From Argyresthia goedartella (taxonomy: Eukaryota; Arthropoda; Insecta; Lepidoptera; Argyresthiidae): 64,000 nt of DNA. The notes below the pieces were generated by a model. The model worked only from the letters and a program-made list of their open reading frames with translations. It ran no database searches and was not told the origin of the DNA. Made by a program: the position numbers and the translations under genes. The stretch is taken from positions 38,024,383 to 38,088,382 of the forward strand of contig OX463814.1 of assembly GCA_949825045.1 (NCBI GenBank), read 5' to 3'. Position 1 is the first letter of the stretch, and the number at the start of each line of letters is the position of its first letter. This document shows, piece after piece, positions 1-13,045 of the stretch.

Positions 1-3000
1 ATAGTGCGATGACAACGACTACTATTGTACCCACTTTGTAATTGTATACCTACCTGCATAGTGCGATGACAACGACTACTATTGTACCCACATTGTAATT
101 GTATACCTACCTGCGTAGTGCGATGACAACAACTACTATTGTACCCACATTGTAATTGTATACCTACCTGCATAGTGCGATGACAACGACTACTATTGTA
201 CCCACTTTGTAATTGTATACCTACCTGCACAGTGCGATGACAACAACTACTATTGTACCCACATTGTAATTGTATACCTACCTGCACAGTGCGATGACAA
301 CAACTACTATTGTACCCACATTGTAATTGTATACCTACCTGCACAGTGCGATGACAACAACTACTATTGTACCCACATTGTAATTGTATACCTACCTGCA
401 TAGTGCGATGACAACAACTGCTATTGTACCCACATTGTAATTGTATACCTACCTGCACAGTGCGATGACAACAACTACTATTGTACCCACATTGTAATTG
501 TATACCTACCTGCATAGTGCGATGACAACAACTACTATTGTACCCACATTGTAATTGTTTACCTACTTGCACAGTGCGATGACAACAACTACTATTGTAC
601 CCACATTGTAATTGTATACCTACCTGCATAGTGCGATGACAACAACTACTATTGTACCCACATTGTAATTGTATACCTACCTGCACAGTGCGATGACAAC
701 AACTACTATTGTACCCACTTTGTTATTGTATACCTACCTGCACAGTGCGATGACAACAACTACTATTGTACCCACATTGTAATTGTATACCTACCTGCAC
801 AGTGCGATGACAACAACTACTATTGTACCCACATTGTAATTGTATACCTACCTGCACAGTGCGATGACAACAACTACTATTGTACCCACATTGTAATTGT
901 ATACCTACCTGCACAGTGCGATGACAACAACTACTATTGTACCCACATTGTAATTGTATACCTACCTGCGTAGTGCGATGACAACAACTACTATTGTACC
1001 CACATTGTAATTGTATACCTACCTGCATAGTGCGATGACAACAACTACTATTGTACCCACATTGTAATTGTATACCTACCTGCACAGTGCGATGACAACG
1101 ACTACTATTGTACCCACATTGTAATTGTATACCTACCTGCACAGTGCGATGACAACAACTACTATAGTACCCACATTGTAATTGTATACCTACCTGCACA
1201 GTGCGATGACAACAACTACTATTGTACCCACATTGTAATTGTATACCTACCTGCATAGTGCGATGACAACAACTACTATTGTACCCACATTGTAATTGTA
1301 TACCTACCTGCATAGTGCGATGACAACAACTACTATTGTACCCACATTGTAATTGTATACCTACCTGCATAGTGCGATGACAACAACTACTATTGTACCC
1401 ACATTGTAATTGTATACCTACCTGCATAGTGCGATGACAACAACTACTATTGTACCCACATTGTAATTGTATACCTACCTGCATAGTGCGATGACAACAA
1501 CTACTATTGTACCCACATTGTAATTGTATACCTACCTGCATAGTGCGATGACAACAACTACTAGTGTACCCACATTGTAATTGTATACCTACCTGCATAG
1601 TGCGATGACAACAACTACTATTGTACCCACATTGTAATTGTATACCTACCTGCATAGTGCGATGACAACAACTACTATTGTACCCACATTGTAATTGTAT
1701 ACCTACCTGCATAGTGCGATGACAACAACTACTAGTGTACCCACATTGTAATTGTATACCTACCTGCATAGTGCGATGACAACAACTACTATTGTACCCA
1801 CATTGTAATTGTATACCTACCTGCATAGTGCGATGACAACAACTACTATTGTACCCACATTGTAATTGTATACCTACCTGCATAGTGCGATGACAACAAC
1901 TACTATTGTACCCACATTGTAATTGTATACCTACCTGCATAGTGCGATGACAACAACTACTATTGTACCCACATTGTAATTGTATACCTACCTGCATAGT
2001 GCGATGACAACAACTGCTATTGTACCCACATTGTTATTGTATACCTACCTGCACAGTGCGATGACAACGACTACTATTGTACCCACATTGTAATTGTATA
2101 CCTACCTGCACAGTGCGATGACAACGACTACTATTGTACCCACTTTGTAATTGTATACCTACCTGCATAGTGCGATGACAACAACTACTAGTGTACCCAC
2201 ATTGTAATTGTATACCTACCTGCATAGTGCGATGACAACAACTACTAGTGTACCCACATTGTAATTGTATACCTACCTGCATAGTGCGATGACAACAACT
2301 ACTATTGTACCCACATTGTAATTGTATACCTACCTGCATAGTGCGATGACAACAACTACTAGTGTACCCACATTGTAATTGTATACCTACCTGCATAGTG
2401 CGATGACAACAACTACTATTGTACCCACATTGTAATTGTATACCTACCTGCATAGTGCGATGACAACAACTACTAGTGTACCCACATTGTAATTGTATAC
2501 CTACCTGCATAGTGCGATGACAACAACTACTATTGTACCCACATTGTAATTGTATACCTACCTGCATAGTGCGATGACAACAACTGCTATTGTACCCACA
2601 TTGTAATTGTATACCTACCTGCATAGTGCGATGACAACAACTACTATTGTACCCACATTGTAATTGTATACCTACCTGCATAGTGCGATGACAACAACTA
2701 CTATTGTACCCACATTGTAATTGTTTACCTACTTGCACAGTGCGATGACAACAACTACTATTGTACCCACATTGTAATTGTATACCTACCTGCATAGTGC
2801 GATGACAACAACTACTATTGTACCCACATTGTAATTGTATACCTACCTGCACAGTGCGATGACAACAACTACTATTGTACCCACTTTGTTATTGTATACC
2901 TACCTGCACAGTGCGATGACAACAACTACTATTGTACCCACATTGTAATTGTATACCTACCTGCACAGTGCGATGACAACAACTACTATTGTACCCACAT

Positions 3001-6000
3001 TGTAATTGTATACCTACCTGCACAGTGCGATGACAACAACTACTATTGTACCCACATTGTAATTGTATACCTACCTGCGTAGTGCGATGACAACAACTAC
3101 TATTGTACCCACATTGTAATTGTATACCTACCTGCATAGTGCGATGACAACAACTACTATTGTACCCACATTGTAATTGTATACCTACCTGCATAGTGCG
3201 ATGACAACAACTACTATTGTACCCACATTGTAATTGTATACCTACCTGCATAGTGCGATGACAACAACTACTATTGTACCCACATTGTAATTGTATACCT
3301 ACCTGCATAGTGCGATGACAACGACTACTATTGTACCCACATTGTAATTGTATACCTACCTGCACAGTGCGATGACAACGACTACTATTGTACCCACTTT
3401 GTAATTGTATACCTACCTGCACAGTGCGATGACAACAACTACTATAGTACCCACATTGTAATTGTATACCTACCTGCACAGTGCGATGACAACAACTACT
3501 ATTGTACCCACATTGTAATTGTATACCTACCTGCATAGTGCGATGACAACAACTACTATTGTACCCACATTGTAATTGTATACCTACCTGCATAGTGCGA
3601 TGACAACGACTACTATTGTACCCACATTGTAATTGTATACCTACCTGCATAGTGCGATGACAACGACTACTATTGTACCCACATTGTAATTGTATACCTA
3701 CCTGCACAGTGCGATGACAACGACTACTATTGTACCCACTTTGTAATTGTATACCTACCTGCACAGTGCGATGACAACAACTACTATAGTACCCACATTG
3801 TAATTGTATACCTACCTGCACAGTGCGATGACAACAACTACTATTGTACCCACATTGTAATTGTATACCTACCTGCATAGTGCGATGACAACAACTACTA
3901 TTGTACCCACATTGTAATTGTATACCTACCTGCATAGTGCGATGACAACAACTACTATTGTACCCACATTGTAATTGTATACCTACCTGCATAGTGCGAT
4001 GACAACGACTACTATTGTACCCACATTGTAATTGTATACCTACCTGCACAGTGCGATGACAACGACTACTATTGTACCCACTTTGTAATTGTATACCTAC
4101 CTGCACAGTGCGATGACAACAACTACTATAGTACCCACATTGTAATTGTATACCTACCTGCACAGTGCGATGACAACAACTACTATTGTACCCACATTGT
4201 AATTGTATACCTACCTGCATAGTGCGATGACAACAACTACTATTGTACCCACATTGTAATTGTATACCTACCTGCATAGTGCGATGACAACAACTACTAT
4301 TGTACCCACATTGTAATTGTATACCTACCTGCATAGTGCGATGACAACAACTACTATTGTACCCACATTGTAATTGTATACCTACCTGCATAGTGCGATG
4401 ACAACAACTACTATTGTACCCACATTGTAATTGTATACCTACCTGCATAGTGCGATGACAACGACTACTATTGTACCCACATTGTAATTGTATACCTACC
4501 TGCACAGTGCGATGACAACGACTACTATTGTACCCACTTTGTAATTGTATACCTACCTGCACAGTGCGATGACAACAACTACTATAGTACCCACATTGTA
4601 ATTGTATACCTACCTGCACAGTGCGATGACAACAACTACTATTGTACCCACATTGTAATTGTATACCTACCTGCATAGTGCGATGACAACAACTACTATT
4701 GTACCCACATTGTAATTGTATACCTACCTGCATAGTGCGATGACAACAACTACTATTGTACCCACATTGTAATTGTATACCTACCTGCATAGTGCGATGA
4801 CAACAACTACTATTGTACCCACATTGTAATTGTATACCTACCTGCATAGTGCGATGACAACAACTACTATTGTACCCACATTGTAATTGTATACCTACCT
4901 GCATAGTGCGATGACAACAACTACTATTGTACCCACATTGTAATTGTATACCTACCTGCACAGTGCGATGACAACAACTACTATTGTACCCACATTGTAA
5001 TTGTATACCTACCTGCATAGTGCGATGACAACAACTACTATTGTACCCACATTGTAATTGTATACCTACCTGCATAGTGCGATGACAACAACTACTATTG
5101 TACCCACATTGTAATTGTATACCTACCTGCACAGTGCGATGACAACAACTACTATTGTACCCACATTGTAATTGTATACCTACCTGCATAGTGCGATGAC
5201 AACAACTACTATTGTACCCACATTGTAATTGTATACCTACCTGCACAGTGCGATGACAACAACTACTATTGTACCCACTTTGTTATTGTATACCTACCTG
5301 CACAGTGCGATGACAACAACTACTATTGTACCCACATTGTAATTGTATACCTACCTGCATAGTGCGATGACAACAACTACTATTGTACCCACATTGTAAT
5401 TGTATACCTACCTGCACAGTGCGATGACAACAACTACTATTGTACCCACTTTGTTATTGTATACCTACCTGCACAGTGCGATGACAACAACTACTATTGT
5501 ACCCACATTGTAATTGTATACCTACCTGCACAGTGCGATGACAACAACTACTATTGTACCCACATTGTAATTGTATACCTACCTGCATAGTGCGATGACA
5601 ACAACTACTATTGTACCCACATTGTAATTGTATACCTACCTGCATAGTGCGATGACAACAACTACTATTGTACCCACTTTGTTATTGTATACCTACCTGC
5701 ACAGTGCGATGACAACAACTACTATTGTACCCACATTGTAATTGTATACCTACCTGCATAGTGCGATGACAACAACTACTATTGTACCCACATTGTAATT
5801 GTATACCTACCTGCACAGTGCGATGACAACAACTACTATTGTACCCACATTGTTATTGTATACCTACCTGCATAGTGCGATGACAACAACTACTATTGTA
5901 CCCACATTGTAATTGTATACCTACCTGCATAGTGCGATGACAACAACTACTATTGTACCCACATTGTAATTGTATACCTACCTGCATAGTGCGATGACAA

Positions 6001-6972
6001 CAACTACTATTGTACCCACATTGTAATTGTATACCTACCTGCACAGTGCGATGACAACAACTACTATTGTACCCACATTGTAATTGTATACCGACCTGCA
6101 TAGTGCGATGACAACAACTACTATTGTACCCACATTGTAATTGTATACCTACCTGCACAGTGCGATGACAACAACTACTATTGTACCCACATTGTAATTG
6201 TATACCTACCTGCATAGTGCGATGACAACAACTACTATTGTACCCACATTGTAATTGTATACCTACCTGCACAGTGCGATGACAACAACTACTATTGTAC
6301 CCACATTGTTATTGTATACCTACCTGCATAGTGCGATGACAACAACTACTATTGTACCCACATTGTAATTGTATACCTACCTGCATAGTGCGATGACAAC
6401 AACTACTATTGTACCCACATTGTAATTGTATACCTACCTGCATAGTGCGATGACAACAACTACTATTGTACCCACATTGTAATTGTATACCTACCTGCAC
6501 AGTGCGATGACAACAACTACTATTGTACCCACATTGTTATTGTATACCTACCTGCACAGTGCGATGACAACAACTACTATTGTACCCACATTGTAATTGT
6601 ATACCTACCTGCACAGTGCGATGACAACAACTACTATTGTACCCACATTGTAATTGTATACCTACCTGCACAGTGCGATGACAACAACTACTATTGTACC
6701 CACATTGTTATTGTATACCTACCTGCACAGTGCGATGACAACAACTACTATTGTACCCACATTGTAATTGTATACCTACCTGCACAGTGCGATGACAACA
6801 ACTACTATTGTACCCACATTGTAATTGTATACCTACCTGCACAGTGCGATGACAACAACTACTATTGTACCCACATTGTAATTGTATACCTACCTGCATA
6901 GTGCGATGACAACAACTACTATTGTACCCACATTGTAATTGTATACCTACCTGCATAGTGCGATGACAACAA
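1..6972. repeat. 57-bp satellite array, about 122 tandem copies
   Basis: A 57-bp unit opening ATAGTGCGATGACAAC repeats head to tail from base 1. Unit starts fall at 1, 58, and so on to 6955, so 122 complete copies keep exact phase with no net insertion or deletion; the last unit breaks off near 6972. The left edge is cut by the window. Copies differ at a few recurrent positions (GCATAG/GCACAG, CAACAAC/CAACGAC, CACATTG/CACTTTG, TTGTAATTG/TTGTTATTG, TATTG/TAGTG/TATAG). Because 57 is divisible by three, one minus-strand frame stays open for long stretches and would read MQVGIQLQCGYNSSCCHRT repeatedly. Most variants change the residue and some create a stop, so I read this as non-coding satellite. 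Confidence 0.97.
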
Positions 6973-7784
6973 CGAATGTTTTGTGCTCAGACATACCTCT
7001 GTTGTTTTTGAGTTCTTTTTGTTACAAATTAATGTGTATATTTAAGATACAACAAATAAATAATAAAAAAAATACCTTTTATTTATTTGTATATGCTTTT
7101 TATAAACGATACGTAAATATTTTGATATCACAAAAAAAACCAAGATAAAAGTAATTGTTGTTGTAGTTAATTATCATCCATCACTTGGGCAGATAAATAC
7201 TATGGCATTATATTAATGGTGACAATATAATAAATAACAAATGAGAAACTTTATTTTCGTGGCATGATTCATGTATGGCCGTAAATATATAGTTTCAGTT
7301 TCACATGATATGACCCTAATAGGTATGCAAATAAAATTCAATCATAGTAGGTACTTTTATTTTACCACATTCCTCGTTTTGGATTTGTATCTAAGTGTTT
7401 GAGTCATTTCTATTCATCATCAGTTTCAAGAAAAATTATAATAAGATTAGTAATTTAATAAAACCGTAATAGATCACACGAGAGAATATTTATGCTTTTA
7501 GCCTAGTTCGTATTGTTAGCTAGCAACGGTCAGAACTAGTCAGAGATTAGTCCATAATTTACATGTTATTGATTCTGGTACGTCAATGCTATTGAGTCTC
7601 GTAAATGAAACACTATTGTGGGTGCACGGAAATATGATTGAACGTGACTGAACATATTGAAAATAAAATTAGTTCTGATTAAGTCGTTTTGACTGATTAG
7701 ATTAAATGAATATGAACGTGTGTGTGTGCAAGTGTCAATGGTAATGAAGTGAGTTCAAATAACAACAAAATCAAGAAAGGTTTT
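6973..7784. other. AT-rich non-coding stretch
   Basis: The satellite stops abruptly and is followed by AT-rich sequence without coding signatures, long repeats or splice-flanked open frames. A short + frame that starts inside the last satellite unit (6939-7148) is rejected as chance. Confidence 0.6.
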
Positions 7785-7981
7785 TGAAGTAAAACTTCTA
7801 TACGCACGCTTCACTTGGGGAGTAAGCTGGCGAATGCTTGACAAGATCGTTACGAAAAGTGTGATCGGGCGAGGCGAACGAGAGGTGCGCGCGCACATTT
7901 TCTTTCTCTCTTCCTCTCATAGCCAGACATAGTGCAGGAGTTGTATTTTTGAAGCATTAGAACTAAAGAAGTTTTACTTCA
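7785..7981. repeat. Short MITE-like element with inverted ends
   Basis: A 15-bp end, TGAAGTAAAACTTCT at 7785-7799, is matched by its exact inverse AGAAGTTTTACTTCA at 7967-7981. The 197-bp interval is more GC-rich than its flanks. No target duplication could be defined, so the class is unassigned. Confidence 0.55.
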
Positions 7982-8890
7982 GTTGTGTGGTCTAAAGCAC
8001 AATCTTTTTTTTTATTTGAGCTTAAGAATTAAAATTCAAAAACATTTATTCAGCAAAGGCTGTACGATAAACATTACGCACAGAGTAATGTGTGCGTTTT
8101 GACGGTTGGTGACCACTTCTTGTTTTGACCACTTCTGTGATCTGTGATCGATCGCTGATATTATGCCAGCAAATTAACTTACTATAGCAATCAGTTATAT
8201 ATTCTTACCAATAATCACCAGTTTTTTCTTAATTTATTTATCCAAAACAAAACTTATTACTAATTTATTCACAAATTAACTATTCACGGAAACCTTACGC
8301 GGTTCATATGCGGAAAGTGAGATGGATATGATGCATCTTAACAACTTACAATTTACTTACAAATTCATACGGAAAGGTTTGAAAACCCTTACATAGTTAC
8401 AGATTAATACTCGTTATTACAACTTTTTGTGAATTCGTTCTCAGCATTCTGAAACAGTGTTAATAATACATCCTGCATCAAGTGCGGTGCGGTAATGCTG
8501 CCAGTGTAATGGGCACGTTTGGTGCGGGCGTTTCTTGGGGCGGGCGGTTTATTTTTATAGATGTTTATTTTGTTTCTTTAGTTTAGTTATGGCGAAGCGT
8601 TTGGCGGATTAATGTCATTGTATATTGTATGAAAATAATACATCAAGTTATTTACCATGTAAGGTAAACTGCTCTAATTTCGGGGTATTCAAAATCATGC
8701 TCTAACTTCGGGGTATTTATGTTTCATGTTTTACTGAGTAGGTAGAGGTGCACACACAAAATATGTACTAGTGCGAAAACTAATACCCCAGCACATAACT
8801 GGTGCTGGGAATTCTAAATCAAGGGCAACACAACAAAACAAAATTGTCAGTGCGGCGAGGGCGACGCGACAGGACGTCCCCATATAAACT
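7982..8890. other. Non-coding, no gene seen
   Basis: AT-rich sequence. The only local structure noticed is a short near-repeat around 8664-8720 sharing the motif TTCGGGGTATT, with an inverted relative (AATACCCC) near 8780. Confidence 0.5.
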
Positions 8891-8915
8891 AAAACCTGTA
8901 ACGGAAAAGTGGCGC
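8891..8915 (-). repeat. Piece of a recurring short dispersed repeat
   Basis: AAACCTGTAACGGAAAAGTG is the inverse of a segment at 34410-34430 and related to segments at 11314-11381 and 49410-49505, so it belongs to one dispersed family that also contains the motif ATTACCATG. Confidence 0.6.
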
Positions 8916-8929
8916 CGGTGGTAACTGAG

Positions 8930-9133
8930 GGATTAATAATGAGTAACTCACATAATAATCATGATTGGAACATTATAGAGACGTCCCGGGTTCGATCACC
9001 GAATTCAAATTGAGTTCTATATTTCCCTGTACCTTATACATGTGTTAGTTTAAGATTTGACATTCTCCAAATGTTACCTATGTGTTTCTTATGGAAATAA
9101 ACTCTTTTTGAATTTTGAATTTTGAATTTTGAT
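8930..9133 (+). repeat. SINE-like element with pol III B-box and simple-repeat tail
   Basis: GGGTTCGATCACC at 8988-9000 resembles a tRNA-type internal B box. About 90 bp downstream the sequence ends in a GAATTTT-type reiteration (about 9100-9131) preceded by an AATAAA-like string, the usual 3' end of an insect SINE. The A box and 5' boundary are not clear. Confidence 0.55.
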
Positions 9134-9290
9134 CCCCAGCTGGGGATAAAGAAAAAAATCCCAGGTCTTGAATGTTTATATGTGTGTGTCATCGCTGTTT
9201 CTGGTTCCTACGATACAGGGTATCCTAGTGTGGGGCCAGAAGCAATTTATATGCCTGCATGTAAATGTTTATGTTGTTTATGATTATCTT
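9134..9290 (+). repeat. SINE body fragment
   Basis: This stretch, including TATATGTGTGTGTCATCGCT, GGTTCCTACGATACAGGG and GGGGCCAGAAGCAA, is homologous to the body of SINEs found in antisense at 47790-47960 and more distantly at 46640-46760. The tRNA-like head is reduced to CCCCAGCTGGGG. Confidence 0.6.
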
Positions 9291-10079
9291 CTCTTATTAT
9301 GTGGCTCAAAATCTAAAACAGAAATTATCTACCTCCCATTGGTAGACTAGATTAAAAACACAAACACACTCTCTAGTTAAATAAAATAGATATTTAATAT
9401 TTTTACTTTGAAAAATATTGAGGTCTTTGTGGTTGAAGGATAGCTCTTGATATAGATACCTACAAGCGAGTACACACAAATGTATTGGAGCAAATATTGA
9501 ATATAGACAGAACAGATGTTAGATTAAACTAACATTGTCGATGGAGGCCGCTATTTAAAAAACAAAAATCTACTCATTTACTATTTGACACTGACTTTTA
9601 GAACCCAATGACGTACGAGAAACTATAGTTTATAATAATTTAAATGATAGAAGCCATAATTTCGACACGTCAGGTACCAGCCCATTTAGAGCTCAGTATT
9701 TTCTCAAGTAATTCATTCAAAATCAGTTGTCAGAAATACCCTGTACGTACGATAGATAACCGAGACATAATCCTATTACCCTAAGATAGTTTGAGTGGCC
9801 GAGATTTTATCGAATATCGATACTTATAAATCCGTGATATGCTGATTGAATCTGCAGAGTTTTAAATATTCATTCATTGAAAATATTATTTTTCCATTTC
9901 GTGAGCTTACCCATTGGAATATATGAAATGAAATGAAACGAAACAAAATGAAATCATACATAATGGTCAGTAAACTGCTTTCCAGTAAAATCGAATATTG
10001 TAAATATAAAAGATTGTATGTAGTGGCTGATCCGTTTTCGCCGGGATTGTCACATCATCAATTTCCTTTACAACATTCT
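9291..10079. other. Non-coding, no gene seen
   Basis: AT-rich sequence with no supported coding region, RNA gene or repeat boundary. Confidence 0.5.
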
Positions 10080-10345
10080 ACGGAATCCACGATATCCAGG
10101 CTTCTTGCAAGACCGTTTCGAATTTTGGTCTTCAAGCAGGCTCCGGAGACCTCACACAGCGTTCATGCTCACAGCTCCCCACCATAAACCCACGTCCTAT
10201 GCGAACGGATTTAGAAACTGGCTCATTCGGCTGTGGAAAGCACTCCCCTGCACGTTCAGGGTCAGTTCAACTTTCAATATATTTAAAAGTCGCGTAAAAA
10301 AACACTACCTTACTCTTCAGGTTTTATATATATATGTCACCGTAA
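10080..10345 (+). pseudogene. C-terminal fragment of a non-LTR retrotransposon polyprotein
   Basis: A frame translating to ...ANGFRNWLIRLWKALPC... followed by SSTFNIFKSRVKKHY matches the C-terminal tail found after the reverse transcriptase in Jockey/CR1/R1-group LINEs (pattern RLWNxLP ... S..FKxRVxxHL). There is no reverse transcriptase core, so this is a short relic. It runs directly into the inverted-repeat element starting near 10331. Confidence 0.55.
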
Positions 10346-10722
10346 GATAGTCAAAGCCGTTAGTTGATAAATGAACGCATAAAATGATCAACTACCGACA
10401 GATAGTAAGCCAGACCGCCAGAGTTAAAAAATTACGTTTCTATTGTTCTTACAAGTCACCTAACACGAGGACTATTCGGGGGTTTCGCTGAGCTCGCCCC
10501 CTCTAGTCTTCATCTAAGCTACCGCATTGTTTGCCCTGGTATTTCGTTTGCAATTCAGTTTAAACCAGTTTACTATTTAACGGTTTTAACCCTTAGTTTA
10601 TCAATGCGTCATATAGTAAGCAATACGCTACAGTTAACTATCTGTCGATAGTTGACCAACTCGCCAGGAAAAAAAATTTAGTTTAACAACTAACGGTTTT
10701 GACTATCTTCTAGTGACGTATA
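10331..10722. repeat. MITE with terminal inverted repeats
   Basis: Left end GTCACCGTAAGATAGTCAAA at 10336 is mirrored by an end at 10682-10717 that reads GTCACTAGAAGATAGTCAAA in inverse, continuing into CCGTTAGTT on both sides. A subterminal inverted motif containing GACAGATAG / CTATCTGTC lies about 60 bp inside each end. Flanks are TA-rich (TATATA), compatible with a TA-type target duplication but not diagnostic. No coding capacity. Confidence 0.75.
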
Positions 10723-11251
10723 TATTAATACCTTTTATCAATATTTAGCTTGTGTGTATCATACAATATAATGACTTTATGTACGTACTCGTGATTTTAG
10801 ATTATTTTAGTTAGGGTTACATAATACAGTTTGTATTGACTAGGTATATTATGTTTTGTGTTGGACACAGGTCTACCTCCTTATTTGGTTTGCAAGAAGA
10901 GATCTCTTGTTAGAGATACGCTCGCTCTTTTACACTATTTATATGCTATAACCTTTTGATGGTGATTCATGAAAAGGAATTCGATTTAAGCTGTGGCCCC
11001 ACACCTAAGGCCAATCTTTTATAGCATAGTCTCTCTTGACACAAAACGGTAATACCAGTTCATCCTATCTGGTTAGTCCACCAGTCTCCATTTTCCACTT
11101 CTGTGTGGGCACAAACCCATCAGATATTATCATTTATCTTTTATACCTGTAGGATCTAATTTGTATTTTTTACGCTACGTTTAACAATTCTATGCAAGGC
11201 GCAATTTTGTTTGTAAACAACATATTTGTTTATGTTATTTTTCGAAGGGTT
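10723..11251. other. Non-coding, no gene seen
   Basis: AT-rich spacer between the MITE and the LINE-A fragment. No supported features. Confidence 0.45.
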
Positions 11252-11668
11252 AGCAGCGGATATTCAAACTATTATTATATTACAAAAAAGAGCTATTCGA
11301 GCAATTTATAATTCACCGCCCATGGTATTTCTAGAAATAATATTTCCGTTACAGGTTTTTCATTTCATTACCATGACATAAGTGAGTTTTTAAGACGCAC
11401 TGACTTCCTCAGAAAACTTTTAAAAGATATTTAGATACATAGATACACACTAACTGTAGCAAGTTATGTTACTTTTGAAAATATAATGTATGCACGCAAG
11501 AACCTTTTAACCTTTTCCAAAATTAATCACAGACTAGTTGCAAGTAGCACTCCAGTTTAGAATCGCGAAAGTTAGCAATTATTTCAAGGGTCACTACATT
11601 CTGTATTTTAAGATTACTTAAATGATAAGAGTGCATGATGTTAATCTAACCTAACACAGAACTAAAAT
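11252..11668 (+). mobile_element. LINE-A fragment, 3' part, first segment
   Basis: From GCAGCGGATATTCAAAC onward this is similar to LINE-A positions 33483-33930 (post-RT region), including ATATAATGTATGCACGCAAG. It is heavily mutated and contains a small foreign insertion at 11314-11381. The match stops near 11668 and resumes at 13046, so about 1.4 kb was inserted into this copy. Confidence 0.8.
11314..11381 (+). repeat. Short dispersed repeat inserted in LINE-A fragment
   Basis: CATGGTATTTCTAGAAATA ... TTTCCGTTACAGG ... ATTACCATGACATAA interrupts the LINE-A match. The same parts recur at 34410-34455 and, inverted, at 49410-49505. Confidence 0.7.
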
Positions 11669-11780
11669 TGTACCAGATAAGTGGTAGGTGGGAGCGGAGT
11701 TGTTATGTGGCTTTTCACGGACAGTTCTACCCGATCCTTCCGCATAAGGGATTCAAATTAAAATCTTTTAATGACGCTTA

Positions 11781-12050
11781 ATAAAAACCGGCCAAGTGCG
11801 AGTCGGACTCGCACACCCGGGGTTCAGTAGAATTTGAACTTTTTTGTAAACAAAACGAAAAATACTTAACTATGACACCTTTTTTCTTGCCTTATTTCAT
11901 GATTCATCACGATTCCCTCTCAAAAACAATGGAACTCGAGGAATTTACAATTGCACTAACAATGCGCGCATGAGTAGCGGCCGGCGTGACGTATACGTCA
12001 TAAGCACCTATAGGTGCTTTTACTTCGGTGTTATACTTCATTTCATGGAA
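11781..12050 (+). repeat. Dispersed lepidopteran repeat (GGCCAAGTGCGAGTCGG family)
   Basis: The opening CCGGCCAAGTGCGAGTCGG is one I recall as a very common interspersed sequence of moth genomes; other parts of what I take to be the same family are present near 47480-47600 and 48980-49780. The right part has two palindromes, GACGTATACGTC and AAGCACCTATAGGTGCTT. The right boundary is approximate. Confidence 0.55.
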
Positions 12051-12153
12051 TTATTAATAATGTGAAGATGTCAACTCCAGGACGTAAAAATCATGCAATT
12101 GACACAATAGAGTCAGCAATTGAAAGCCATACTTGGTTAAAATTACTACTGCG

Positions 12154-12775
12154 GCAATAAAACAATGTGAAAATTTCAACTGCAAGGTGCGAAGCGTTGT
12201 GACAGACAACGCTGCAAATATGAGCAAGAAGAACTAGCATCTCATAAGGATATTTTTACATACATATATTATTTTTGGGAAGGATTTGAATGCATCGAAA
12301 GCGAAATGAGAAAGAAAAATCAATAATGCGGTTCTTCAAATACACTCACTTTGCATCTGCCAAATACAAACAACCTGGTGATAAAGCAATTATTATCCCA
12401 CAACAGGTACGGTGTAACATAATGGCTGACTGCCTTAAAGTTTGTTTGGAAAACTGGCATACTATGTCCGACACATGTTTGAATAATGCAACCGCAATAT
12501 ATTTTTCAATTTTATCAAAAGTAAATGACATAGAGCTGAAGCAACAAGCTCAGGCCCTCTTCAATAAACTGGAAAATATTACAATCACACTTGACATCTC
12601 CCAGAAGACATCCTGCTGCATTGACGAAGTGACTGAAGAATGGATAGAGCTTAAAAATAAGTTTGAAGGTGAGAACGTACGCCAGCGTGAGACTGACTAT
12701 TCACTGGGTAATTTAAGTAAATTCAATGCCCGGTGGAAAATGGCAATGTCTCCAGCTCATTTTGCAGCCAACTAA
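12154..12775 (+). pseudogene. Decayed hAT-family transposase (DUF659-like region)
   Basis: A frame near 12154-12240 reads ...NFNCKVRSVVTDNAANMSKK, and VVTDNAxNM is the signature around the second catalytic Asp of hAT transposases of the DUF659 type; it then meets a TAG. A second open frame (12290-12775, 161 codons) continues the protein, with PQQVRCNIMADCLKVCLENW resembling the conserved RW-N segment and ending near a P.HFAAN motif seen before the dimerisation region. The two pieces do not join in one frame and no dimerisation domain follows. Together with flanking repeats it forms the material inserted into the LINE-A copy. Confidence 0.65.
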
Positions 12776-13045
12776 CTGCATCGTAAGTACAGTGAGTAAC
12801 AGATATATGTGAGCAGGTTAGCTACTCAAAAAGATATACACATCATAAAAAATCAGAAATATCTACACAGCCAACGTTTCAAAATTATCTTAACATCCAA
12901 GTTAACTCTGAGGGTGTTGACATAATTATGACACTTTAAACATTTCGAGATTATTTATTTCAGCATACTTTACAATCGACGAACAAACAGTTGTTTTGAC
13001 AGTTCATAAAATGTATTTATGTATACTAATGAATATGTTATATCG

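Noticed and set aside
723..6956. Long minus-strand open frames (up to 785 codons) of a 19-residue Cys-rich repeat.
   Set aside because: They follow from a 57-bp unit being divisible by three; start and stop positions are set by point variants, variants are mainly non-synonymous, and there are no promoter, splice or terminal domain signs.
1..6972. CRISPR-like appearance of regularly spaced repeats.
   Set aside because: Repeats are directly contiguous with no unique spacers, no cas genes occur, and the context is a eukaryotic genome.
6939..7148. 69-codon plus-strand frame at the end of the satellite.
   Set aside because: It begins within satellite sequence and continues in AT-rich DNA with no recognisable motif.
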